Position numbers and translations under genes: made by a program
Shown here: positions 24,034-33,095 of the stretch, in pieces
Layout of the letters: every line of letters starts with the position of its first letter
Position numbering within the stretch: position 1 is the first letter of the stretch
NCBI RefSeq assembly: GCF_013362995.1
Contig: NZ_JABWDV010000336.1
Location: 1-37,269, forward strand
DNA length: 37,269 nucleotides
Reading direction: 5' to 3'
From: Streptomyces sp. TRM64462
GTDB taxonomy: Bacteria; Actinomycetota; Actinomycetes; Streptomycetales; Streptomycetaceae
The notes under the pieces: generated by a model
Database searches by the model: none
Seen by the model: only the letters and a program-made list of their open reading frames with translations
What the model was told of the DNA's origin: nothing

Positions 24034-25956
24034 TCAGTCCCGGACCGGCTCCACGGTGGAGGCGTCCTCGTCCTCGTAGCGGCCGTCCAGCTTGGCGACG
24101 AGGCCCGTGACCTGGCGGGCGATGTCCGGGGCCGTCAGGCCGATCTCCGCGAGGACCTCCTTGCGGGACGCGTGGTCCAGGAACCGCGGCGGGATGCCGA
24201 AGTCGCGCAGCGGTACGTCGACGCCCGCGTCGCGCAGGGCCTGGGCGACGGCGGAGCCGACGCCGCCGACGCGGCCGTTGTCCTCGACGGTGACGACGAC
24301 GCGGTGCCGCTCGGCGAGCGGTGCCATGGCCTCGTCGACGGGCTTGACCCAGCGCGGGTCGACGACCGTCGTGGAGATGCCCTGCTTGTCGAGCAGGTCC
24401 GCGATCTCCAGGCACATGGGCGCGAGGGCGCCGACCGAGACGAGGAGGACGTCCGGAGTGTCGGTGCCCGGCTCGCGCAGCACGTCCATGCCGCCGACGC
24501 GGCGTACGGCCTCGACGGCGGGGCCGACGGCGCCCTTGGAGTAGCGCACGACGGTCGGGGCGTCCTCGACCGCGACGGCCTCGCGGAGCTGGGCGCGGAC
24601 CTGGTCGGCGTCGCGGGGCGCGGCGATCCGCAGGCCGGGTACGACCTGGAGGATCGACATGTCCCACATGCCGTTGTGCGAGGCGCCGTCGGTTCCGGTG
24701 ACGCCGGCCCGGTCCAGGACGAAGGTCACCCCGCAGTTGTGCAGGGCGACGTCCATCAGGACCTGGTCGAAGGCCCGGTTGAGGAACGTGGCGTAGACGG
24801 CGACGACCGGGTGAAGGCCGCCGGTGGCGAGGCCGGCCGCCGACACGGCGGCGTGCTGCTCGGCGATGCCGACGTCGTACACGCGGTCCGGGAAGACCTT
24901 GGCGAACTTGTCGAGGCCGACGGGCTGGAGCATGGCCGCCGTGATGGCGACGATGTCCTCGCGCTCCTTGCCGAGTTCGACCATCTCGTCGGCGAAGACG
25001 GACGTCCAGTCGGCGCCGGAGGAGGCGATGGGCAGGCCGGTGTCGGGGTGGATCTTGCCGACGGCGTGGAAGCGGTCGGCCTCGTCCTGGAGGGCGGGCT
25101 GATAGCCGCGGCCCTTCTCGGTGAGGCAGTGCACGATGACCGGGCCGTTGAACCGCTTGGCGCGCTGCAGCGCCGACTCGACGGCGGCGAGGTCGTGGCC
25201 GTCGATGGGGCCGACGTACTTCAGGCCGAGGTCCTCGAAGAGGCCCTGCGGGGCGATGAAGTCCTTCAGGCCCTTCTTGGCGCCGTGGAGCGTCTCGTAG
25301 AGCGGTTTCCCGACGACCGGGGTGCGGTCGAGGATGTCCTTGGTGCGGGCCAGGAACCGCTCGTAGCCGTCGGTGGTGCGCAGGGTCGCCAGATGGTTGG
25401 CGAGACCGCCGATGGTGGGGGCGTAGGAGCGCTCGTTGTCGTTGACGACGATGACGAGCGGGCGGTCCTTGGCGTCCGCGATGTTGTTGAGCGCCTCCCA
25501 GGCCATGCCGCCGGTGAGGGCCCCGTCGCCGATGACGGCGACGACGTGGTCGTCCCTGCCGAGGATCTCGTTGGCCTTGGCGAGGCCGTCGGCCCAGCCC
25601 AGGACGGTGGAGGCGTGCGAGTTCTCGATGACGTCGTGCTCGGACTCGGCACGGGCCGGGTAGCCGGACAGGCCGCCCTTCATCTTCAGCTTGGAGAAGT
25701 CCTGCCGGCCGGTGAGCAGCTTGTGCACGTACGACTGGTGGCCCGTGTCCCAGAGGATCCTGTCCCGCGGGGACTCGAAGACGCGGTGCAGGGCGATGGT
25801 CAGCTCGACCACGCCGAGGTTGGGGCCGAGGTGCCCGCCGGTCTTGGAAACCGCGTCCACGAGGAACGTGCGGATCTCCGAGGCCAGCTGGTCCAGCTGC
25901 TCCGGGGAGAGCCGGTCGAGATCGCGCGGTCCCCTGATACGGGTCAGCAATGCCAC
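24034..25956 (-). CDS. dxs: 1-deoxy-D-xylulose-5-phosphate synthase
   Basis: This 640-residue thiamine-diphosphate enzyme joins pyruvate and glyceraldehyde 3-phosphate to start the MEP isoprenoid pathway. The N-terminal domain has [33 protein letters not shown] and the ThDP/Mg motif [16 protein letters not shown]. The middle domain has the catalytic Glu region [14 protein letters not shown] and the segment [18 protein letters not shown], and the C-terminal transketolase domain is present. The start is the GTG at 25956, with AGGAGG 6 nt upstream. It follows xylH on the same strand, but a strong terminator and a candidate promoter lie between, so it is probably an independent unit. Confidence 0.96.
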   Translation of the reverse strand: MALLTRIRGPRDLDRLSPEQLDQLASEIRTFLVDAVSKTGGHLGPNLGVVELTIALHRVFESPRDRILWDTGHQSYVHKLLTGRQDFSKLKMKGGLSGYPARAESEHDVIENSHASTVLGWADGLAKANEILGRDDHVVAVIGDGALTGGMAWEALNNIADAKDRPLVIVVNDNERSYAPTIGGLANHLATLRTTDGYERFLARTKDILDRTPVVGKPLYETLHGAKKGLKDFIAPQGLFEDLGLKYVGPIDGHDLAAVESALQRAKRFNGPVIVHCLTEKGRGYQPALQDEADRFHAVGKIHPDTGLPIASSGADWTSVFADEMVELGKEREDIVAITAAMLQPVGLDKFAKVFPDRVYDVGIAEQHAAVSAAGLATGGLHPVVAVYATFLNRAFDQVLMDVALHNCGVTFVLDRAGVTGTDGASHNGMWDMSILQVVPGLRIAAPRDADQVRAQLREAVAVEDAPTVVRYSKGAVGPAVEAVRRVGGMDVLREPGTDTPDVLLVSVGALAPMCLEIADLLDKQGISTTVVDPRWVKPVDEAMAPLAERHRVVVTVEDNGRVGGVGSAVAQALRDAGVDVPLRDFGIPPRFLDHASRKEVLAEIGLTAPDIARQVTGLVAKLDGRYEDEDASTVEPVRD

Positions 25957-26017
25957 CCGTGCCTCCTTGCGTGTTGGGCTGGTCGAGGTTGAGCCGGTCG
26001 AGCGTGCCGATCCGCCG

Positions 26018-26023
26018 AGTCTA
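26018..26023 (-). promoter_or_regulatory. Candidate dxs promoter -10 (TAGACT on the minus strand)
   Basis: TAGACT fits TANNNT and predicts a leader of about 55 nt before the dxs GTG. No good -35 is seen. Farther upstream, GATCACAC is repeated at 26065-26072 and 26077-26084. Confidence 0.4.
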
Positions 26024-26155
26024 ATGTTCCGTCCCGGACTGTGGACATCGGGCCGTGCCTGGTGGATCACACCGATGATCACACTGACGGGCGACACGGA
26101 GTACGCCGATGTACCCACGCGGCACGCCGCCGTGCCCGCGCTTCCGGAGACGCGG

Positions 26156-26191
26156 CAGTGCCCGGCGCCGGTTGCGCGGCGCCGGGCACTG
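26156..26191 (-). terminator. Strong hairpin terminator at the end of the xylFGH operon
   Basis: CAGTGCCCGGCGCC (26156-26169) pairs perfectly with 26178-26191; one more G-C pair inside leaves a 6-nt loop. It lies 19 nt past the xylH stop. Confidence 0.85.
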
Positions 26192-26209
26192 AGGGGGTGA
26201 TCTGGACCG

Positions 26210-27520
26210 CTATGCGCGGCCGGCGGTCTTCTGCGTCCTGCGGGAGACCGAGTCGATCACGACGGCGGCGAGGAGCACCGCGCCGGTGATCATGAACTGG
26301 ATCTCGCTGGCCATGCCGAGCATGTTCAGGCCCTGCTGGATGGACTGGATCACGATCATGCCGAGGAGCGCCGACCAGACCTTGCCGCGGCCGCCGAAGA
26401 GGCTGGTGCCGCCGATGACGGCCGCCGCGATAACGAGCATCAGGGTGTTCCCGCCGCCGAGGCTCTTGGTGGCGCCGCCGGAGAGGCTGGCGACGAAGAG
26501 TCCGCCGAAGGCCGCGAGCAGGCCGGAGAGGCCGAACACGGTGATGCGGATCCGGTCCACGTTGATACCGGCGCGGCGGGCCGCCTCGGCGCTGCCGCCG
26601 ACGGCGAAGACCTTGCGGCCGAAGGTCGTACGGCGGGCGACGAAGTCCGCGGCGACCAGGACGGCGAGGAAGAGCACCAGGGCGAGCGGCAGGCCGCGGG
26701 CGCCGGCGGGCTCGTTCAGGACGTACGCGACGGCGAAGCACAGTACGGCGACGACACCGGTGCGCAGCACGATCTCACCGGCCGGGCGGGTCGGGAGGGC
26801 CGCGGCGCGGCGGCGCCTGCTGTCCAGCAGAAGCGATCCCGCGTAGGCGAGGACGGCCGCGGCGGCGAGGCCGTACGCGGCGGCCTTGTCCGCGAAGTAG
26901 TAGCCGGTCAGGTTCTCGACGAGGCTGCCGGTCGGGGTGTTGATGGAGCCTTCGTTGCCCATCAGCCAGATCTGGAGGCCGCTCCAGCCGAGGAAGCCGG
27001 CGAGGGTGACGACGAAGGCGGGCACGCCGATCTTCGCGAAGAAGAAGCCGTGCAGCAGGCCGAGGCCGAGGCCGGCGAGTACGGCGATCAGGACCGCGAG
27101 CAGGTCGTTGACGCCGTTCGTGACGCTGAGGACCGCCCACACGGCGGCGCCGACGCCCGCGACGGAGCCGACCGACAGGTCGATCTCGCCGAGGATGAGG
27201 ACGAAGACGATGCCGACCGCCATGATGCCGAGGCCGGAGCTGTAGACGGCGATGTTGGCGATCGAGCTCGCGGACAGGAAGTTGCTGTTCTGCGACTGGA
27301 AGACGATCGCGATGACGATGAGGCCGATGAGGACCGGCAGGGAGCCCAGCTCGCCGCCGCGGACCTTGCGGGTGAACTCGGTCCAGTAGCCCTTGAGGCC
27401 CTCCTCGCGGACGAGGAGGCGCGGGTCGACCGCGGGGACGGGGGCGGCCGACGGGGCGGTGCCGTTGCCGTTGCCGGCGTGGGCGCCGCGGCGCCGGGGG
27501 GTCTTGGTGAGGTCGCTCAC
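26210..27520 (-). CDS. xylH: XylH-type sugar ABC transporter permease
   Basis: This 436-residue integral membrane protein has a 60-residue cytoplasmic N-terminus and about ten hydrophobic helices. Family hallmarks are [54 protein letters not shown] and [31 protein letters not shown], typical of the ribose/xylose (RbsC/XylH) permease class that serves as homodimer. The GTG overlaps the xylG stop by 4 nt (GTGA), so translation is coupled. With XylF and XylG it forms an importer; xylose is inferred from similarity to the S. coelicolor locus next to rok7B7. Last gene of its operon. Confidence 0.88.
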   Translation of the reverse strand: MSDLTKTPRRRGAHAGNGNGTAPSAAPVPAVDPRLLVREEGLKGYWTEFTRKVRGGELGSLPVLIGLIVIAIVFQSQNSNFLSASSIANIAVYSSGLGIMAVGIVFVLILGEIDLSVGSVAGVGAAVWAVLSVTNGVNDLLAVLIAVLAGLGLGLLHGFFFAKIGVPAFVVTLAGFLGWSGLQIWLMGNEGSINTPTGSLVENLTGYYFADKAAAYGLAAAAVLAYAGSLLLDSRRRRAAALPTRPAGEIVLRTGVVAVLCFAVAYVLNEPAGARGLPLALVLFLAVLVAADFVARRTTFGRKVFAVGGSAEAARRAGINVDRIRITVFGLSGLLAAFGGLFVASLSGGATKSLGGGNTLMLVIAAAVIGGTSLFGGRGKVWSALLGMIVIQSIQQGLNMLGMASEIQFMITGAVLLAAVVIDSVSRRTQKTAGRA

Positions 27521-28302
27521 TGCGCGTCCCCCTTCGTGGCCGTGCGGGCCTGGCGGCGCGTGACGGCGTTGTCCGTGGCGCCGGTGATGGCGGCGATGAT
27601 CTCTTCGTGCGAGGTGTCCTTGACGCTGAAGACACCGTTGTTGCGGCCGAGGCGCAGGATGGCGGCGCGGTCGGCGACGGCCCGGACGTCGGCCATGTTG
27701 TGGGTGATGAGGATGACGCCGTGGCCGTTCTCGCGGAGCCGCTCGACGAGGTCGAGGACCTGCGCGGTCTGCTCGACGCCGAGGGCGGCGGTCGGCTCGT
27801 CCAGGATGACGATCCTGGGGTCGCCGATGAGGGCGCGGGCGATGGCCACGACCTGGCGCTGGCCGCCGGAGAGCGAGGCGACCGGGATGCGGACGCTGGG
27901 AATGCGGATGGAGAGCGTGTCGAGGAGCTCCTTGGCGCGCTTCTCCATCGCGATCTCGTCGAGGACGGAGGCGCGGCGCAGCTCGGTGCCGAGGAAGAGG
28001 TTGGCGACGACGTCGAGGTTGTCGCAGAGCGCCAGGTCCTGGTAGACGGTCGCGATGCCGAGGTCCTGGGCTTCGTTGGGCCGGGTGACCCGGACCGGGC
28101 GGCCCTCCCACTCGATGGTGCCTTCGTCGATCGGGTGGACACCCGAGATCGTCTTGACGAGGGTCGACTTGCCGGCGCCGTTGTCGCCGAGCAGTGCGAC
28201 GACCTCACCGGCGTGGATCTCCAGGTCTACGTCGGTGAGCGCCTGGACGGCGCCGAACCGCTTGGAGACTCCGCGCAACGCCAGCACGGGCGTAGCGGAC
28301 AC
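27517..28302 (-). CDS. xylG: XylG-type sugar ABC transporter ATPase (single-domain)
   Basis: This 261-residue ATPase has Walker A (LLGDNGAGKSTLVK), Q-loop (VYQDLALCDNLDV), signature (VASLSGGQRQVVAIARAL), Walker B (IVILDEPTAALG) and switch His (ILITHNMADVRA). It carries only one nucleotide-binding domain, whereas E. coli XylG and RbsA have two in tandem, so two copies must pair. The start is uncertain: GTG at 28302 has AAGGAG 9 nt upstream, while ATG at 28311 lies immediately against that ribosome site; I prefer 28302. A strong hairpin separates it from xylF, and it overlaps xylH by 4 nt. Confidence 0.9.
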   Translation of the reverse strand: MSATPVLALRGVSKRFGAVQALTDVDLEIHAGEVVALLGDNGAGKSTLVKTISGVHPIDEGTIEWEGRPVRVTRPNEAQDLGIATVYQDLALCDNLDVVANLFLGTELRRASVLDEIAMEKRAKELLDTLSIRIPSVRIPVASLSGGQRQVVAIARALIGDPRIVILDEPTAALGVEQTAQVLDLVERLRENGHGVILITHNMADVRAVADRAAILRLGRNNGVFSVKDTSHEEIIAAITGATDNAVTRRQARTATKGDAQ

Positions 28303-28374
28303 GTGAATCATCTCCTTCACCCGCCGGTCGGGCGGGGATGGTGGTGCGTTTGGAGCACAGGGGTGCGAGGGGAG

Positions 28375-28424
28375 TCCGGTGCCCGCCCCGTCGCTGCGGG
28401 GCGTGAAGCGGGGCGGGCGCCGGA
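28375..28424 (-). terminator. 16-bp intercistronic hairpin between xylF and xylG (attenuator or processing site)
   Basis: The arms 28375-28390 and 28409-28424 pair over 16 positions with one T-G wobble, around an 18-nt loop. A competing small hairpin is possible because CCCCG (28386-28390) can also pair with 28397-28401. The position between the binding protein and the ATPase genes fits partial termination or protection of the xylF mRNA end. The rest of the 210-nt gap is GC-rich without other clear sites. Confidence 0.65.
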
Positions 28425-28512
28425 CCGGTTGCAGGGGCCCGGGTCGAACGGGCCTCACCTGGCGGGGCCTGGTTCGTCAGGCCCTGTGCGTGGGGGGGGT
28501 GGAGGGGGCCGG

Positions 28513-29607
28513 TTACTTGATACCGGCGGCCTCGCAGGCGGCCTTGTACTCGGCCGTGCAGATGTCGGCGGCCGTGTAGACCTTGTCCATGATGATCGTG
28601 TCCGCGATGTTCTCCTTGGTCACGATCTGCGCGTCGTACAGCTTCGCCGGGATGTTCTTGAACTCACCGGTCAGGCTGGTGACCTTGGCGGGCGTGAAGT
28701 GCTCCCACTTCTCGCCCTTGAGGAGGGCGACGGCGATCTCGGCGGTGGTCTCGGCCTCGGGCTTGATCTGCTTGTAGATCGTGAAGGCCTGCTCGCCCTT
28801 CAGGATGCGCTGGAGACCGGCGAGCTCGGCGTCCTGGCCGCCGACCGGGACCTTGATGCCCTGCTTGGAGAGGGCGGTGATGATGCCGCCTGCCATGCCG
28901 TCGTTGGCCGAGTAGACGCCCTGGAAGCCGTCCTTGCCGAGGGAGTCGATGGCGGCGCCCATCTTCTTGTTGGCCTCGTCCGGGGACCAGTCGGGGATGT
29001 CCTGCTCGTAGACGATCTTCCCGACCTTGCTGTCGAGGACGCTGTGGGCGCCCTTCTTGAAGAGCGGGGCGTTCGGGTCGGTCGGGGAGCCGTTGATCAT
29101 GACGACGTTGGCGTCCTTGGCCTTGTCGCCCAGGGCCTTGACGAGGCCCTCGCCCTGGAGGCGGCCGATCTTCTCGTTGTCGTACGAGACGTACGCGGCG
29201 ATCGGGCCCTCGGCGAGGCGGTCGTACGCGACGACCTTGACGCCCTTCTTCTCGGCCTGCTGCACCCACGACTTGGTGGCCTTGTAGTCGACCGCGTCGA
29301 GGATGATGACCTTGACGCCCTGCGTGACGAGCGCGTCGAACTGCTTCTTCTGCGTCTCGGTGTCCTGCGCGGCGTTGTTGTACTTGACCTCGCACTCCTC
29401 GCAGAGTTCCTTGATCTTCGCCTCGATGATCGGGCGGTCGAAGGTCTCGTAGCGCGTGGTCTTGTTCTCCGGAAGCAGCAGACCGATGGTCTTGCCGTCG
29501 CCGCCGTCACCGGCGGAGTCGCCGCCCGCCTGGCCGCAGGCGGCGAGGGAAACGGCCATGGACACCGCGGCCGTACCTATGACGACGCGTCGCGTCATTG
29601 CGTTCAT
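28513..29607 (-). CDS. xylF: XylF-type sugar-binding lipoprotein
   Basis: This 364-residue ABC-transporter binding protein of the ribose/xylose (Peripla_BP_4) class is anchored outside the membrane. The N-terminus MTRRVVIGTAAVSMAVS leads to lipobox LAAC (Cys24). The mature part has TIGLLLPENKTTRYETFDRP, FDALVTQGVKVIILDAVD, NGSPTDPNAPLFKKGAHSVL and GVYSANDGMAGGIITAL, matching XylF-like proteins. ATG at 29607 is preceded by GGGAGG at 9 nt; a second ATG at 29598 is possible. The gene lies downstream of rok7B7 with a 122-nt gap that holds an AT-rich patch. A hairpin follows, so xylF mRNA may exceed xylGH. Confidence 0.92.
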   Translation of the reverse strand: MNAMTRRVVIGTAAVSMAVSLAACGQAGGDSAGDGGDGKTIGLLLPENKTTRYETFDRPIIEAKIKELCEECEVKYNNAAQDTETQKKQFDALVTQGVKVIILDAVDYKATKSWVQQAEKKGVKVVAYDRLAEGPIAAYVSYDNEKIGRLQGEGLVKALGDKAKDANVVMINGSPTDPNAPLFKKGAHSVLDSKVGKIVYEQDIPDWSPDEANKKMGAAIDSLGKDGFQGVYSANDGMAGGIITALSKQGIKVPVGGQDAELAGLQRILKGEQAFTIYKQIKPEAETTAEIAVALLKGEKWEHFTPAKVTSLTGEFKNIPAKLYDAQIVTKENIADTIIMDKVYTAADICTAEYKAACEAAGIK

Positions 29608-29681
29608 ATGAGGTTGCCTCCCTGACGAGGCCGCGACGTTGCGGCCGAGGTGGTCGTGAGTCAACTCGGCCGTCAGGCCAC

Positions 29682-29703
29682 CGTCAAGGAGTAAATTCTT
29701 AAC
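29682..29703 (-). promoter_or_regulatory. Candidate xylF promoter/operator region
   Basis: On the minus strand TTGACG (29682-29687) is a good -35; the best spaced -10 (TTGACT, 29659-29664, 17-nt spacer) is poor. Next to it is an AT-rich imperfect palindrome, GTAAA-TTC-TTAAC on the plus strand (29691-29703), of the general kind ROK-family regulators bind. A GC hairpin (29629-29634 with 29641-29646) lies in the leader. Confidence 0.35.
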
Positions 29704-29729
29704 GAGATGACAACGGTGCCATGCGTTAT

Positions 29730-30941
29730 CTAAGTGAACGCAGGCGTAGTGGCCTTCGGTGTGGCCTGATGCGCACCCTCAAGCAGGGTCGAATCGCCCA
29801 TTTCGCTCAGTACGAGGGCGAGGGCGCCCAGCACCTCGGCGCGCCCGCCGAGGGCCCCGGGAGCAACGGACAACTGCCGGGCGGCGCTGGGGATGGCGTA
29901 CCGCGACACGGACTCCCGGATGGGCGCGAGGACCAGCTCGCCGGCCTCCGCGAGGTCGCCGCCGAGGACGACCCGGCTGGGGTTGAGCAGGTTGCAGAGG
30001 TTGGCGACACCGCTGCCGATGTGCCGGCCGACGTCGGCGACGACCCGGCGGCAGCCCGGGTCGCCGTCCCGGGCGAGCCGCACGACGCGCTCCATGGTGA
30101 GGTCGGGGCCGTGGCCCGGCTGGAGGAGCGGCAGGACGTAGCGGGCGGCGGTGAAGGTCTCCAGGCAGCCGCGGTTGCCGCAGCGGCAGACGGGGCCCGA
30201 CTCGTCGAGCGTGATGTGCCCGATCTCGCCCGCCGTGCCGCCGGGGCCGCGGTAGATCTGCCCGTCGATGACCAGGCCGGCGCCGACACCGCTGGCGACC
30301 TTGATGTACGCGAGGTCGCGGACGCCGCGGCCGGCGCCCCAGACCAGTTCGCCGAGTGCGCCGAGGTTGGCGTCGTTGTCGACGTACACGGGGACGCCGA
30401 GGCGGGCGGCGAGCTCCTGGCTGGGGTTGATGCCGGTCCAGCCCGGGAGGATGGACGTCGAACCGAGCGTGCCGGAGGAGACGTCGATGGGGCCCGGGAC
30501 GCCGAGGCCGACGCCGATGACCTTGTCCTGGCCGATGCCGGTGGTCTCGATCAGCCGTTTGACCAGCTGCTCGGCCCGGTCGAAGCCCTCCGCGGACGAG
30601 GCGTCGACGTCGAGCGGCTCGGACTCCTCGGCGAGCACCTGGTGGGCGAGGTTGCCGACGGCGACACGCAGGTGGGTGTGGCCGAAGTCGACGCCGATGA
30701 CGATGCCGGCGTCGCCGCTCAGCGAGACGCTGCGGGCCCGGCGGCCGCCCGCCGACGTCGGCGTGACCTCGACGGTGCCGCCGTCCTTCAGCTCCCGCAC
30801 GATGTTGGAGACGGTGGCGGCGGACAGGCCGGTGGCCCTGGCGATCTCCGCCTGGGTGAGGGAACCGGCCATCCGTACCGCCCGTACGACCCGCTCGAGA
30901 TTGGCCCGATGCAGAGATGTCTGCGACCCCGGAGTCTCCAT
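29730..30941 (-). CDS. rok7B7: ROK-family transcriptional regulator, Rok7B7-like
   Basis: This 403-residue protein has an N-terminal winged helix-turn-helix (about 20-75, LTQAEIARATGLSAATVSNIVREL) and a ROK sugar-kinase-like domain. The latter shows GVDFGHTHLRVAVG (phosphate motif), VDNDANLGALGE (the Asp that is catalytic in kinases), GEIGHITL and CRCGNRGCLE (zinc site). The ligand pocket therefore looks intact. I chose the ATG at 30941 on recalled homologue starts; GTG 30953 and ATG 30974 are in-frame alternatives. It sits between ngcEFG and xylFGH in the same orientation. In S. coelicolor the homologue next to xylFGH affects xylose use, carbon repression and antibiotic production, so local control of both importers is likely. 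Confidence 0.88.
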   Translation of the reverse strand: METPGSQTSLHRANLERVVRAVRMAGSLTQAEIARATGLSAATVSNIVRELKDGGTVEVTPTSAGGRRARSVSLSGDAGIVIGVDFGHTHLRVAVGNLAHQVLAEESEPLDVDASSAEGFDRAEQLVKRLIETTGIGQDKVIGVGLGVPGPIDVSSGTLGSTSILPGWTGINPSQELAARLGVPVYVDNDANLGALGELVWGAGRGVRDLAYIKVASGVGAGLVIDGQIYRGPGGTAGEIGHITLDESGPVCRCGNRGCLETFTAARYVLPLLQPGHGPDLTMERVVRLARDGDPGCRRVVADVGRHIGSGVANLCNLLNPSRVVLGGDLAEAGELVLAPIRESVSRYAIPSAARQLSVAPGALGGRAEVLGALALVLSEMGDSTLLEGAHQATPKATTPAFT

Positions 30942-30984
30942 CGACTCTCTCACTCCTGCCGTTTTCTCCAACATGTGAACTCTA

Positions 30985-31014
30985 AGCTGAGCCTTTTGGG
31001 TTGCCGTCCGTCAA
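30985..31014 (-). promoter_or_regulatory. Candidate rok7B7 promoter
   Basis: On the minus strand TTGACG (31009-31014) is followed after 18 nt by TCAGCT (30985-30990). Farther upstream is a spaced inverted repeat GCATCAC/GTGATGC (31023-31029 and 31056-31062). The -35 octamer context CTTGACGG is shared with the xylF upstream region. Confidence 0.35.
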
Positions 31015-31090
31015 GACCTTGAGCATCACGAAGCTCCGATGAGCGGACATATAGAGTGATGCATCCGATTTGTCGGGAATCAGATACAGA

Positions 31091-31130
31091 GAAACCGCCC
31101 ACCGTTGGCCGAAAGGCCCGGTGGGCGGTT
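31091..31130 (-). terminator. Terminator of the ngcEFG operon
   Basis: The 12-bp arms 31093-31104 (AACCGCCCACCG) and 31119-31130 pair perfectly, with an inner 4-bp GGCC stem capped by a GAAA tetraloop (31107-31118). On the minus strand it is followed by a T-rich run. It lies 19 nt beyond the ngcG stop. Confidence 0.88.
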
Positions 31131-31149
31131 CACGATCCGTACTGTGCCG

Positions 31150-32136
31150 CTACTTCAGCGCGCCGGCCGTCAGTCCTGCCTGGACCTGCCGCTGGAAGAT
31201 CCCGTACACGACGAGCACGGGCAGCATGGCGATCACCATGCCCGCCATCAGGGCGCCCCAGTCGTTCTCATAGCCGTTCTGGAGCGCGATCATCGCGAGG
31301 CCCTGCGTCAGCACGTACTTGTCCTCCTGCTGGTTCAGCACCATCGGCAGCAGGTACTGGTTCCACTGCCCCAGGAAGTTGAAGATGCCGATGCTGATGA
31401 GGCCGGGCTTGGCCATCGGCAGCATCACCTGGAAGAACGTCCGCGTGTGCGACGCCCCGTCGATCATCGCCGCCTCCGCGATCGAGGTCGGCAGCGTGCG
31501 GAAGAACGCCGTCATGAAGAAGACCGTGAACGGCAGCGAGTACGCGATGTAGACGAGGATCAGCCCGTGGTACGTGGCGAGCAGCGACGAGCCGGGGAAG
31601 TCCCGCAGCACGAAGAACAGCGGGATCACCAGCATGAAGACCGGGAAGGACATGCCGGCCACGAACAGGTAGTAGACGAGCCGGTTCCCCGGGAAGGTGA
31701 AGCGGGCCAGCACGTACGCGGCCATCGAGCCGAGCACCATCGTGCCCGTGACCGAGCCGCCCACCACGACGGCCGTGTTCAGGAAGTACCGGCCCATGTT
31801 GGCTTCGTTCCAGGCGTTCGCCCAGTTCTCCCAGTGCAGGACCGTCGGCAGTCCCCACGGGTCGCTGAGGATGCCGTTGCTGTCCTTGAACGAGCTCCAC
31901 AGCACCCACAGCAGCGGGACGCCCACCATCAGCGCCCACAGCACGAGGATGCCGTGCGAGAAGACGTTGAGCACCCCGCCCTCGGTGGAGCGCCCCCCGC
32001 CCGGTCCGCCCGCGCCGGCGGCGGCCGCGCCGCTCCCCCGACCCCGGCTGCGACCCCGGCCCCGGCCCTCGGACGGCCCTGCGCCCGGGCCGTCGGGGGC
32101 GCCTCCGTCGACCTTCTGGATCTCTTCGGTGGTCAT
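31150..32136 (-). CDS. ngcG: NgcG-type ABC sugar transporter permease
   Basis: This 328-residue inner-membrane permease has six expected helices and the MalG-class EAA loop (TSIAEAAMIDGASHTRTFFQVMLPMAKPGL). It ends VYGIFQRQVQAGLTAGALK, a typical MalG/NgcG terminus. The N-terminal 55 residues are unusual: Gly, Pro and Arg-Gly rich (EGRGRGRSRGRGSG) and predicted disordered in the cytoplasm. ATG at 32136 has an AGGGGGC ribosome site and follows the ngcF stop by 13 nt. With NgcE and NgcF it forms an importer; N-acetylglucosamine/chitobiose specificity is inferred from the S. olivaceoviridis/S. coelicolor ngc system. The ATPase (MsiK-like) is not encoded here, as usual for this family. Confidence 0.86.
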   Translation of the reverse strand: MTTEEIQKVDGGAPDGPGAGPSEGRGRGRSRGRGSGAAAAGAGGPGGGRSTEGGVLNVFSHGILVLWALMVGVPLLWVLWSSFKDSNGILSDPWGLPTVLHWENWANAWNEANMGRYFLNTAVVVGGSVTGTMVLGSMAAYVLARFTFPGNRLVYYLFVAGMSFPVFMLVIPLFFVLRDFPGSSLLATYHGLILVYIAYSLPFTVFFMTAFFRTLPTSIAEAAMIDGASHTRTFFQVMLPMAKPGLISIGIFNFLGQWNQYLLPMVLNQQEDKYVLTQGLAMIALQNGYENDWGALMAGMVIAMLPVLVVYGIFQRQVQAGLTAGALK

Positions 32137-32149
32137 CGGCGGCCGCCCC

Positions 32150-33073
32150 CTAGTACTCGATCCGCTCACGGCGCGCGAAGCGCAGCGTGAGCACGGCGAA
32201 GGTCATCGTCACGACGAGCATCGCGACGCCCATCGCGGCGGCGTACCCGTACTTGCTCTCCACAAAGGCCGTCTGGTACAGCCGCAGCGGCATGACGTCG
32301 GTGGCGCCGTCGGGGCCGCCCATGTTCACCGACATGATCTGCACCAGGGCGAAGGCGTCGAGGGCGATGATGCCCATGTACACCCACCCGGTCTGCACGG
32401 TGTCCCAGAGGAGCGGCAGCGTGATCCGGAAGAAGGTGTGGAACCGGTTGGCGCCGTCGAGCAGGGCCGCCTCGTAGATGTCACGCGGCACGGACGCCAT
32501 CGCCGCCGAGAACAGCACCACGAAGAAGCCGACATGGCCCCAGACCATGACCGCGCTGATGCACCACAGGGCGAGGCTCTTCTCGCCCAGCCAGGCGTTC
32601 TGCAGCCCGTCCAGGCCGAGTGCGCCGAGCAGGGCGTTCAGCATGCCGTCGTCCGGGTCCGGGTTGTAGATGTTGAACCAGATGACGGCGATGATCGTGA
32701 TGGAGATGACCTGCGGGAAGAAGAAGACGAACTTGTAGAACTTCGAGCCCGCGACGCCGGTCACCACCTCGTTCCTGCGGCGTTTCCCGCCCACGTTGAG
32801 CATGAAGGCGAAGAACAGCCCGAGGCCGAGCGTGACGACCGGGACCAGCGCCAGCATGTAGACGTTGTGGCGCAGGGCGTTCCAGAAGTCGTCGCTGTCC
32901 CAGAGCCGTACGAAGTTGTCGAAGCCCACGAACCGCGCGGCGCCGACGAGTCCGGACCAGTCCGTCATCGAGATCTGGAACGCCTGCACGAAGGGTGAGA
33001 TGACGAAGATGCCGTAGACGAGCAGAGGCGGGGCCAGGAAGCCCACGATGAATCGGTACTTGCCGTGTTGCAC
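32150..33073 (-). CDS. ngcF: NgcF-type ABC sugar transporter permease
   Basis: This 307-residue MalF-class permease starts KYRFIVGFLAPPLLVYGIFVISPFVQAFQISMTDW, has about six membrane helices and carries the EAA loop VPRDIYEAALLDGANRFHTFFRITLPLLWDTV that contacts the shared ATPase. The start is GTG at 33073 (M-Q-H-G-K), with GGGGAG 5 nt upstream. It lies 22 nt after ngcE and 13 nt before ngcG, so the three are one operon. Its exact sugar cannot be read from the sequence; aminosugar uptake follows from the ngcE-type context and the dre-like operator. Confidence 0.87.
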   Translation of the reverse strand: MQHGKYRFIVGFLAPPLLVYGIFVISPFVQAFQISMTDWSGLVGAARFVGFDNFVRLWDSDDFWNALRHNVYMLALVPVVTLGLGLFFAFMLNVGGKRRRNEVVTGVAGSKFYKFVFFFPQVISITIIAVIWFNIYNPDPDDGMLNALLGALGLDGLQNAWLGEKSLALWCISAVMVWGHVGFFVVLFSAAMASVPRDIYEAALLDGANRFHTFFRITLPLLWDTVQTGWVYMGIIALDAFALVQIMSVNMGGPDGATDVMPLRLYQTAFVESKYGYAAAMGVAMLVVTMTFAVLTLRFARRERIEY

Positions 33074-33095
33074 GGGTGCTCCCCGGCCCTTCCCC

